This document shows positions 26,118 through 33,014 of a DNA stretch of 64,000 nt, piece after piece. The notes under the pieces were generated by a model. That model saw only the letters and a list, made by a program, of their open reading frames with translations. It was not told the DNA's origin and searched no databases. A program made the translations under genes and the position numbers. Location of the stretch: NCBI RefSeq assembly GCF_900114785.1, contig NZ_FOUG01000010.1, positions 141,516 through 205,515 on the forward strand. Direction: 5' to 3'. The stretch comes from Variovorax sp. OV329 (lineage in GTDB: Bacteria > Pseudomonadota > Gammaproteobacteria > Burkholderiales > Burkholderiaceae_C). Positions within the stretch are counted from its first letter, which is position 1. Each line of letters begins with the position of its first letter.

Positions 26118-26693
26118 TCATTGCTCTTCGCGGATCAGCAGGACGATGAGCACCACCACGGCACTGCCGGCGAACATGGCGCCCTTGGACTGGCCGTTCC
26201 AGGTGGCCGACTGCCACATCGAGAACCACTCGCCCCCGATGACGACGAAGCCCAGGTAATACAGCAGGAACACCAGCACCAGCCCCGCCGCCGCCAGCGG
26301 CTTGGCGGCCACGAACGCGGCGGCGTTGCTGCGCGTGCGCCAGAGTCGCCATGCGCCCGCCAGGCACATGAGGCCCATGAGCCACTCGACGGCGATGATG
26401 AGCCAGTAACTGGCCGTCTGCAGGGTCGGATCGGTGATGGCGCGGTAGCGAAGATGGTTGTCGGGAAAGACCGTGTCCATCGACAGCACGTGCTGCACGA
26501 ACTGCCAGTTGGAGCCGTAGTCCAGCAGGTTGCCCAGGGCCACCAGCACGCCCCACACGCCTACGCTGAACACCATCAGGGCCTTGAGCAGGCGGATGTT
26601 GAGGAGGCCTCGGGATTGGGTGAACGCCGGCAAGTCAGCACGCTCGGGCGTCCAGCGCAGGCCCGAAGGTACCGTGGGTGGCTTCTGATTCAT
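26118..26693 (-). CDS. DUF2165 small integral membrane protein
   Basis: A 191-aa protein with four hydrophobic helices (LLKALMVFSVGVWGVLVALG; SYWLIIAVEWLMGLMCLAGA; PLAAAGLVLVFLLYYLGFVV; GAMFAGSAVVVLIVLLI). The spacing and the segment GEWFSMWQSATWNGQ match the DUF2165 family of predicted inner-membrane proteins, function unknown. A direct repeat resembling a PmrA/QseB box lies about 100 bp upstream. Confidence 0.8.
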   Translation of the reverse strand: MNQKPPTVPSGLRWTPERADLPAFTQSRGLLNIRLLKALMVFSVGVWGVLVALGNLLDYGSNWQFVQHVLSMDTVFPDNHLRYRAITDPTLQTASYWLIIAVEWLMGLMCLAGAWRLWRTRSNAAAFVAAKPLAAAGLVLVFLLYYLGFVVIGGEWFSMWQSATWNGQSKGAMFAGSAVVVLIVLLIREEQ

Positions 26694-26795
26694 GTCGATC
26701 GCTCCATCCGAGCGGCGTAGGGTGCGCCATCCGCGGGCTCTTGTCCATGCGTCGATCCGCCCCGCCTGTACGCGCGGCGTCGCGCCGGGCCCGCC

Positions 26796-26812
26796 ATTAA
26801 GGCAGGCTTAAG
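26796..26812. promoter_or_regulatory. PmrA/QseB-like direct repeat
   Basis: On the minus strand the sequence is CTTAAG-N5-CTTAAT, which fits the published OmpR-family PmrA/QseB consensus YTTAAK-N5-YTTAAK. It lies about 100 bp upstream of the DUF2165 gene and just ahead of the candidate small RNA. The match is short, so chance is possible. Confidence 0.35.
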
Positions 26813-26819
26813 GAAAGAC

Positions 26820-26917
26820 TCGCAAAGTGGGGGCTCGACAGCTCTCGCTCTTCTCCTCCCCCTCCTCCATCCTCTGAGACTGTCGTTGAACCCGCCACCC
26901 GGCGGGTTTCTTTTTTT
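26820..26917 (+). ncRNA. Candidate small RNA with CU-rich loop
   Basis: No plausible gene covers this stretch. CGACAG (26836-26841) can pair with CTGTCG (26880-26885), closing a 38-nt loop made almost wholly of C and U, including CTCCTCCCCCTCCTCC, which is complementary to the GGAGG of ribosome-binding sites. An intrinsic terminator follows within 3 bp. The architecture (CU-rich anti-Shine-Dalgarno loop plus terminator) is like known CCUCC-motif small RNAs of proteobacteria. The 5' end and promoter are not defined. Confidence 0.45.
26889..26917 (+). terminator. Intrinsic terminator
   Basis: The stem AACCCGCC / GGCGGGTT with a 4-nt ACCC loop is followed by TTTCTTTTTTT. No rightward protein gene ends here, which supports an RNA gene just upstream. 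Confidence 0.85.
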
Positions 26918-27038
26918 CCCGCGCGCATCCGTGCGCAGGCGGCTTTATCCGTCAGCCAGTCCGCATGCGGGCCTGCAGTCGCAGCGCCGGGCGAAGGCTA
27001 CGGTCGATGCCTTCACCGCCAGAAGAAGGAATACCGCC

Positions 27039-27224
27039 ATGACCGATTCGCAGGACTTCGATTCGAAAGAACGAACCCAGGTGAACCTCGGCGACCCCGA
27101 GGACGTGCGCTACTGGACCGAGCGCTTTGGCGTGTCGGAGGACGATTTGCGTGCCGCGGTCGAGGGCGCGGGGCCGTCGGGCGAGGCGGTGGCCAAGCGT
27201 CTGGAGAAGACCTGGCTGCCCTGA
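27039..27224 (+). CDS. DUF3606 small protein
   Basis: A 61-aa protein beginning MTDSQDFDSKERTQVNLGDP. The core EDVRYWTERFGVSEDDLRAA and EAVAKRLEK is the DUF3606 pattern, a short helical domain of unknown function common in Proteobacteria. The ATG follows AAGAAGGA; the longer frame from 26886 runs over the terminator and is not coding. Confidence 0.85.
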   Translation: MTDSQDFDSKERTQVNLGDPEDVRYWTERFGVSEDDLRAAVEGAGPSGEAVAKRLEKTWLP

Positions 27225-27294
27225 GGCCGAGGCGCAGCGAAGGACTTCGCGCCTTTGGCGAAGCCAGGCTGCAGTGTCGACGACGCGGGAAATT

Positions 27295-27371
<77 letters not shown>

Positions 27372-27383
27372 ACGTGGGGCGCA

Positions 27384-27389
27384 ATTCTA
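27384..27389 (-). promoter_or_regulatory. -10 box of the CAU tRNA promoter
   Basis: TAGAAT on the minus strand in the context TAGAATTGCG, 12 bp before the tRNA and overlapping the hrcA stop codon. It matches the tRNA-Arg promoter at 25327. Confidence 0.55.
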
Positions 27390-28391
27390 CTTTCGGTGGC
27401 TCAGCGCATTGCTGACCAGGCGCGAAGTGATGTCCACGATCTGGATCATGCGCTCGTAAGGCATGCGAGTCGGCCCGATCACGCCCAGCGTGCCGACCAC
27501 CTGGCCGTCCACCTCGTAATTCGCGCTGACCACCGACAGTTCCTCGTAGGGCACGACCTTGCTTTCGCCGCCGATGAAGATGCGCACACCCTCGCCCTTG
27601 CTCGAGACGTCCAGCAGGCGCATGAGCTGCGCCTTCTGCTCGAACAGCTCGAAGGCACGGCGCAGGTGCGTCATGTCGCTGGAGAAGTCGCTCACCGACA
27701 GAAGGTTTCGCTCGCCGGCGATCACCACGGCCTCCTCCTCGGTCATGGCCTCGGCGCCCAACTGCACCGCGGTCTTCATCAGCTGGGCGATCTCGCCGCG
27801 CAGGGAGTCGATCTCGGTCTGCAACTTGTCCCGCACCTGCTCCAGCGACAAGCCCGAGAAGTTGGCGTTGATGTAGTTGGAGGCCTCGACCAGCTCCGAC
27901 TGGCTGAAGTCCACCTCCGGAAAGATCACCCGGTTCTGCACGTCCCCGTCGGGCGAGACGATGATGACCAGCAGGCGCTTCTCGGACAGCCGCAGGAACT
28001 CGATGTGCCTGAATGTGGAGGTGCGCCGCGGCGCCATCACCACCCCCACGAACTGCGACATGTTCGACAGCAGGTTGGCCGCGCTGGCGATCACCTTCTG
28101 CGGCTGGTCGGCGGGCAGGGCGGCGGGTGCCGTGATCTCGTCACGGTTCACCGTCAGCATGGTGTCCACGAACAGGCGGTAGCCGCGCGCCGTGGGGATG
28201 CGGCCAGCGGAGGTATGGGGACTGGTGATCAGGCCGTGGTCCTCCAGGTCGGACATCACGTTCCGGATGGTTGCGGGCGAAAGCTCCAGCCCCGGCACAC
28301 GTGACAATGTGCGCGAGCCCACGGGCTGGCCATCGGCGATGTACCGCTCTACCAGTGTCTTGAGCAAAAGACGTGCGCGTTCGTCCAGCAT
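27387..28391 (-). CDS. hrcA: Heat-inducible transcription repressor HrcA
   Basis: A 334-aa repressor with an N-terminal winged helix (MLDERARLLLKTLVERYIAD, then GSRTLSRVPGLELSPATIRN) and the dimerising GAF-like domain. HrcA binds CIRCE elements and represses chaperone genes. It is divergent from nadK with only 28 bp between the two starts. No CIRCE inverted repeat is visible in that gap, so this gene is probably not autoregulated through CIRCE. Confidence 0.96.
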   Translation of the reverse strand: MLDERARLLLKTLVERYIADGQPVGSRTLSRVPGLELSPATIRNVMSDLEDHGLITSPHTSAGRIPTARGYRLFVDTMLTVNRDEITAPAALPADQPQKVIASAANLLSNMSQFVGVVMAPRRTSTFRHIEFLRLSEKRLLVIIVSPDGDVQNRVIFPEVDFSQSELVEASNYINANFSGLSLEQVRDKLQTEIDSLRGEIAQLMKTAVQLGAEAMTEEEAVVIAGERNLLSVSDFSSDMTHLRRAFELFEQKAQLMRLLDVSSKGEGVRIFIGGESKVVPYEELSVVSANYEVDGQVVGTLGVIGPTRMPYERMIQIVDITSRLVSNALSHRK

Positions 28392-28419
28392 GGTTTGATT
28401 TTAATGTTGTAATTTGTGT

Positions 28420-29313
28420 ATGACCCTAGGCTTCCGGCACGTTGCGCTCATTGGAAAATACCAGCAGTACGGTATTCGCGCGCAGTCGGGCGCGCCTGAC
28501 GAGATGCTGGACAGCATCGGCCGCTTCCTGGAATCCCAGGGCTGCCAGGTTTCCGCCCTGCAGGGCGACGAAAGCACGGCGCCCGGGCGCTATCCGGCGC
28601 TCAGCGTCGAAGACATCGGCCAGCACTGCGACCTGGGCCTGGTCGTGGGCGGCGACGGCACCATGCTGGGCATCGGGCGCCAGCTGGCGCCCTACGGCGT
28701 GCCGCTGATCGGCATCAACCGCGGCCGATTGGGCTTCATCACCGACATTGCGCTGGACACCTACCAGTCCACCTTGGTGCCCATGCTCGCCGGGGAGTAC
28801 GAGGAAGACCGCCGCGGCCTGATGCTGGGCCAGGTGGTGCGCGACGGCGAGACCGTGTTCGAGGCGCTGGCCATGAACGACGTGGTGGTCAACCGCGGCG
28901 CCACCTCCGGCATGGTGGAGCTGCGCGTGTCGGTGGGCCGCCATTTCGTGGCCAACCAGCGGGCCGACGGCCTGATCATCGCCACGCCCACCGGTTCCAC
29001 CGCCTACGCGCTGTCGGCCGGCGGGCCGCTGCTGCATCCTTCCGTGTCGGGCTGGGTGCTGGTGCCGATCGCGCCGCACACACTGTCCAACCGCCCCATC
29101 CTGCTGGCGGACGACGAGCCGATCACCATCGAGCTGGTGGCGGGGCGCGACGCCAGCGCCAATTTCGACATGCAGTCGCTGGCCACGCTGGCCCATGGCG
29201 ACCGCATCGTGGTGCGGCGCTCGCACCTGAACGTCCGCTTCCTGCACCCCAAGGGCTGGAGCTATTTCGACACGTTGCGCAAGAAACTGCATTGGAACGA
29301 GGGGGGCTCCTGA
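28420..29313 (+). CDS. nadK: NAD kinase
   Basis: A 297-aa enzyme that phosphorylates NAD to NADP. Signature motifs are VVGGDGTMLGIGR (GGDG), INRGRLGFITDI, NDVVVNRG and TPTGSTAYALSAGGPLLHP. The ATG at 28420 (MTLGFRHVALIGK) is preferred over a TTG two codons upstream. A -10-like TGTAAT ends 6 bp before the ATG, so the mRNA may be leaderless. It is followed by recN after 1 bp. Confidence 0.95.
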   Translation: MTLGFRHVALIGKYQQYGIRAQSGAPDEMLDSIGRFLESQGCQVSALQGDESTAPGRYPALSVEDIGQHCDLGLVVGGDGTMLGIGRQLAPYGVPLIGINRGRLGFITDIALDTYQSTLVPMLAGEYEEDRRGLMLGQVVRDGETVFEALAMNDVVVNRGATSGMVELRVSVGRHFVANQRADGLIIATPTGSTAYALSAGGPLLHPSVSGWVLVPIAPHTLSNRPILLADDEPITIELVAGRDASANFDMQSLATLAHGDRIVVRRSHLNVRFLHPKGWSYFDTLRKKLHWNEGGS

Positions 29314-29314
29314 C

Positions 29315-31009
29315 TTGGCTCTGCGAAGGATCACGCTGCGCGATTTCGTGATCGTGCGTTCGCTGGACATCGACCTGTCGTCCGGCTTCACCGTGCTGAC
29401 CGGCGAGACAGGTGCCGGCAAATCCATCCTGATCGACGCGCTGCAGCTGGCGCTGGGCAGCCGCGCCGACCCCGGCTCGGTGCGCGAGGGCGCGCAGCGC
29501 CTGGACGTAAGTGCCGAGTTCGACCCCGCCCCCTCGCTGGCCGAATGGCTGGACGAAGGCGGCTTCGACGCTGGCGCGGGCGAGTTGCTGCTGCGCCGCA
29601 CCGTCGACCTGCAGGGCCGCAGCCGCGGCTGGATCAACGGCAGCCCCGCCACCGCCGCGCAGCTGCGCGAACTGGGCGAGCGCCTGCTCGACATCCACGG
29701 CCAGCACGCCTGGCAGAGCCTGACACGCCCGGACGCCGTGCGCGGCCTGCTCGATGCCTATGCCGGCGTCAGCGAGGATTCGCTGGAAGCCACCTGGCAA
29801 GCCTGGCGCCAGGCGGGTGCCGCGCTCGAATCCGCCCGCAGCGCCCAGGATTCGCTGCTGCGCGAGCGCGAGCGGCTGCAGTGGCAGATCGGCGAACTCG
29901 CCAAGCTCGCGCCCGGCACCGACGAATGGGAAGAGCTGTCAGCAAGCCATTCGCGCATCTCCAATGCCCAGGCGCTGATCGACGCGGCCGAGGGCGCGCG
30001 CTCGGCGCTCGAGGATGACGAGCAGGGCGCCCTGGTCGCCCTGCATCGCGCCCTGTCGCTGCTGCAGGGCTGCGAGCACATCGAGCCCGAGTTCAAGGCA
30101 CTGGGCGAAGTGCTGGCCTCCAGCGTGGCGCAGGCCGCCGACGCGGCACACAGCCTGCACGGTTACCTGCGCCATGCGGACACCGATCCGCAGCGCCTGG
30201 CCGAGCTGGACGAGCGCATGGGCCTGTGGATGTCCCTGGCGCGCCGCTACCGCCGCACGCCGGAAGAACTGCCGGCCCTGCTGGCCGGCTGGCAGGAAGA
30301 GCTCAAGGCCCTGGACGCGGCCAGCGACCTCGACGCGCTGGAACGCGCGGAGCGCAGCGCGCAGCAGGCCTTCATGAAGGAAGCGCGCGCCCTGGGCAAG
30401 GCCCGGCAGGCGGCAGCGCCGCGCCTGGCCAAGTCGATCACCGAATCCATGCAGGGCCTGGGCATGCAGGGCGGCCGCTTCGACGTGGCGCTCTCGCCGC
30501 TCGCGCAGCCCAGCCGCCACGGCCTGGAAGACGTGGGCTTCCTCGTCAGCGGCCACGCCGGCAGCACCCCGCGGCCCATCGGCAAGGTGGCCTCGGGCGG
30601 CGAGCTCTCGCGCATCGCGCTGGCCATCGCGGTGACCACCAGCCGGCTGGGCGAAGCCCAGACGCTGATCTTCGACGAGGTCGACTCCGGCGTGGGCGGT
30701 GCGGTCGCCGAGACGGTGGGCCGGCTCATGCAGCAGCTCGGCCAGGACCGGCAGGTGCTGGCCGTGACGCACCTGCCCCAGGTGGCCGCGTGCGCCGATC
30801 ACCACCTGCTGGTGTCCAAGCGGCCCGCGCAGGAAAAGGATGCGGGGGGCGGCCCGCGCATCGAGAGCAAGGTCGTCACGCTGGAGAGCGATGCGCGCGA
30901 CCAGGAGATCGCCCGCATGCTGGGCGGCGAGCGCGTGTCGGCCACCACGCTGGCCCATGCGCGCGAGATGCTGGGCAAGCCGGCGGCGCCGGCCAAGGCG
31001 CGCGCATGA
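29315..31009 (+). CDS. recN: DNA repair protein RecN
   Basis: A 564-aa SMC-like ATPase for double-strand-break repair. Walker A is GETGAGKSILIDALQL; the signature and Walker B are SGGELSRIALAIAV and TLIFDEVDSGVGG; a coiled-coil middle lies between. It begins with TTG at 29315 behind a strong GAGGGGGG ribosome site inside the end of nadK, indicating coupled translation. No LexA-like palindrome is visible directly upstream. Confidence 0.95.
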   Translation: MALRRITLRDFVIVRSLDIDLSSGFTVLTGETGAGKSILIDALQLALGSRADPGSVREGAQRLDVSAEFDPAPSLAEWLDEGGFDAGAGELLLRRTVDLQGRSRGWINGSPATAAQLRELGERLLDIHGQHAWQSLTRPDAVRGLLDAYAGVSEDSLEATWQAWRQAGAALESARSAQDSLLRERERLQWQIGELAKLAPGTDEWEELSASHSRISNAQALIDAAEGARSALEDDEQGALVALHRALSLLQGCEHIEPEFKALGEVLASSVAQAADAAHSLHGYLRHADTDPQRLAELDERMGLWMSLARRYRRTPEELPALLAGWQEELKALDAASDLDALERAERSAQQAFMKEARALGKARQAAAPRLAKSITESMQGLGMQGGRFDVALSPLAQPSRHGLEDVGFLVSGHAGSTPRPIGKVASGGELSRIALAIAVTTSRLGEAQTLIFDEVDSGVGGAVAETVGRLMQQLGQDRQVLAVTHLPQVAACADHHLLVSKRPAQEKDAGGGPRIESKVVTLESDARDQEIARMLGGERVSATTLAHAREMLGKPAAPAKARA

Positions 31010-31905
31010 GCGGCGCGCCTGCAAGCGGTCCAACGATGGAAGTCATCCTCATCACCGGCATGTCGGGCTCGGGCAAGTCCGTGGCCCTGCATGCGCTGGA
31101 AGACGCGGGCTACTACTGCGTCGACAACCTGCCGCCCGAGCTGCTCTCGCCCTTCATCGCGCTGGAGCGCCAGCAGCAGGCCCGCCGCGTGGCCATTGCG
31201 ATGGACGTGCGAAGCGGCGTCTCCTTCCCGCTCATTCCGCAGCAACTGGACGCGCTGCGCCAGGAGGGCGTGTCGCTGCGCTCGCTGTTCCTGGACTCCA
31301 CCACCGACGCCCTGGTGCGGCGCTTTTCCGAAACTCGCCGGCGCCACCCCCTGTCGCGCCAGGAGGGCGACGAGGACGCACCCGAGCGCCATCGCGCCCT
31401 GGTGCAGGCCATCGAGCTGGAGCGCGAACTGCTCGCCGACCTGCGCGACGGTGCCGACATCATCGACACCAGCATCATCCGGCCGGCCCAGCTGCAAAGC
31501 TACATCAAGGACCTGATCGCCGCGCCGCAGAGCTCGCTGACGCTGGTGTTCGAATCCTTCGCCTTCAAGCGCGGCATTCCGCTGGACGCCGACTTCGTCT
31601 ACGACGTGCGCATGCTGCCCAATCCGCACTACGTGCCGGCGCTGCGCCCACTCACCGGCCGCGACGCGCCGGTGGCCGACTGGCTGCGCGAGCACGACGA
31701 GGTGCTGCGCATGTACGAGGACATCGAGAGCTTCCTTGCGCGCTGGCTGGATGCGCTGGCACGCGACCATCGCAGCTACGTCACGGTGGCCATCGGCTGC
31801 ACGGGCGGGCAGCACCGCTCGGTGTTCCTGGTCGAGCAGCTCACGCGCACCTTCGAGAAGCGCTGGGCGGCGCTCAAGCGGCACCGCGAGCTGCACGACC
31901 TCTAG
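31006..31905 (+). CDS. rapZ: RNase adapter protein / nucleotide-binding RapZ
   Basis: A 299-aa P-loop protein (LITGMSGSGKSVALHALEDA) with the conserved YYCVDNLPPEL and C-terminal AIGCTGGQHRSVFLVE motifs. RapZ delivers the GlmZ small RNA to RNase E in enteric bacteria; in other species its partners are less clear. The ATG at 31006 overlaps the recN stop (ATGA). An in-frame ATG at 31036 is nearer to the usual family start but lacks a ribosome site. It converges with mutY, sharing CTAG. Confidence 0.93.
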   Translation: MSGAPASGPTMEVILITGMSGSGKSVALHALEDAGYYCVDNLPPELLSPFIALERQQQARRVAIAMDVRSGVSFPLIPQQLDALRQEGVSLRSLFLDSTTDALVRRFSETRRRHPLSRQEGDEDAPERHRALVQAIELERELLADLRDGADIIDTSIIRPAQLQSYIKDLIAAPQSSLTLVFESFAFKRGIPLDADFVYDVRMLPNPHYVPALRPLTGRDAPVADWLREHDEVLRMYEDIESFLARWLDALARDHRSYVTVAIGCTGGQHRSVFLVEQLTRTFEKRWAALKRHRELHDL

Positions 31906-33014
31906 GCGCCTGGCGGCTCCGAGAGAAGCTTGCGCACCGGCGCGGGCAGGCCCAGGCCGGGCCAGGCTTCGGACGCGAACCAGGCGCCCTGCGCCGAGGC
32001 TTGCGCATTCTTCTTCGCCGACCACAGCACCGGATGCAGGTGCAAGTCCTTGTGGGTCAGCACGTGAAGGAAGGCTGGTGCGTCGTGCAGGTCAGCCTCG
32101 TCTGGCAACGCCGGCATGCCGGCAACCAGGGTCTCGCGGCTGTCGAAACAAGGCAGGCAGTACAGCCCGGCCCAGATGCCTTTGGCAGGGCGCTTTTCCA
32201 GCCAGACGCGGCCGGCCGTGTCGCGTGCCACCAGCATCCAGATCGAAGCCGAGCTGCGCCGCAGCTTGCGGGTCTTGACCGGAAAGCGTTCCTGCTCGCC
32301 CAGCGCCTTCGCCTTGCAATCGGCGGCCACCGGGCACAGCAGGCAGGTGGGCTTGCGCGGCGTGCAGATGGTGGCGCCCAGGTCCATCACGCCCTGGGTG
32401 TAGGCCGGCATGTCCGCTTCGTCGCCCTCAGGCGGCAGAAGTTGCGTGGCCAGGTCCCACAGCGTGCGTTCGTTGGCGGCGGAGGCCAGGTCGGCATCGA
32501 AGCCCAGGAAGCGCGTCAACACGCGCTTGACGTTGCCGTCCAGGATGGCGACGCGCTCGCCGAAGCAGAAGGAGGCGATCGCGGCCGAGGTCGAGCGGCC
32601 GATGCCGGGCAGCGTTTCCAGCTGCGCGGCGGTGGGCGGAAAGCGACCACCGAATCGCGACACCACCTCCTGCGCGCAACGGTGCATGTTGCGCGCCCGG
32701 CTGTAGTAGCCCAGGCCGCTCCACAGGCCCAGCACCTCGTCCTCGTGCGCCGCGGCCAGATCGGCCACCGTCGGGAAGCGCTCGAGGAACCGGTCGAAAT
32801 AGCCCAGCACGGTGCTCACCTGGGTCTGCTGCAGCATGACTTCGGACAGCCACACGCGGTAGGGATCTCGCGTGTTCTGCCAGGGCAACTCGCTGCGCCC
32901 GTGGCTGCGCTGCCAGCGCACGACTCGCGACGCGAATCCGGCCAGGGCCAAGGGAATGGCGGCAGGCGGCGCCGCCCTGACCCGCGGCGCCCGGCCGTTC
33001 GGGGCGGTACTCAA
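31902..33014 (-). CDS. mutY: A/G-specific adenine glycosylase MutY
   Basis: A 370-aa base-excision repair enzyme removing adenine opposite 8-oxoguanine. Catalytic Glu58 (WLSEVMLQQTQV) and Asp159 (ILDGNVKRVL) are present, the helix-hairpin-helix is LPGIGRSTSAAI, and the 4Fe-4S cysteines 217, 224, 227, 233 have the exact C-x6-C-x2-C-x5-C spacing. A C-terminal NUDIX-like domain follows. Its ATG overlaps the stop of the GTPase gene upstream (ATGA), so the two are probably co-translated. Confidence 0.95.
   Translation of the reverse strand: MSTAPNGRAPRVRAAPPAAIPLALAGFASRVVRWQRSHGRSELPWQNTRDPYRVWLSEVMLQQTQVSTVLGYFDRFLERFPTVADLAAAHEDEVLGLWSGLGYYSRARNMHRCAQEVVSRFGGRFPPTAAQLETLPGIGRSTSAAIASFCFGERVAILDGNVKRVLTRFLGFDADLASAANERTLWDLATQLLPPEGDEADMPAYTQGVMDLGATICTPRKPTCLLCPVAADCKAKALGEQERFPVKTRKLRRSSASIWMLVARDTAGRVWLEKRPAKGIWAGLYCLPCFDSRETLVAGMPALPDEADLHDAPAFLHVLTHKDLHLHPVLWSAKKNAQASAQGAWFASEAWPGLGLPAPVRKLLSEPPGA

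Noticed and set aside
27245..27263. CTTCGC/GCGAAG hairpin after the CAU tRNA
   Set aside because: No U-run on the minus strand; not a convincing terminator.
28392..28420. CIRCE element expected before hrcA
   Set aside because: No TTAGCACTC-N9-GAGTGCTAA-like inverted repeat is present in this gap.
29260..29315. LexA box expected before recN
   Set aside because: No CTG-N10-CAG dyad with the TATA core is visible; recN runs on from nadK with 1 bp between.
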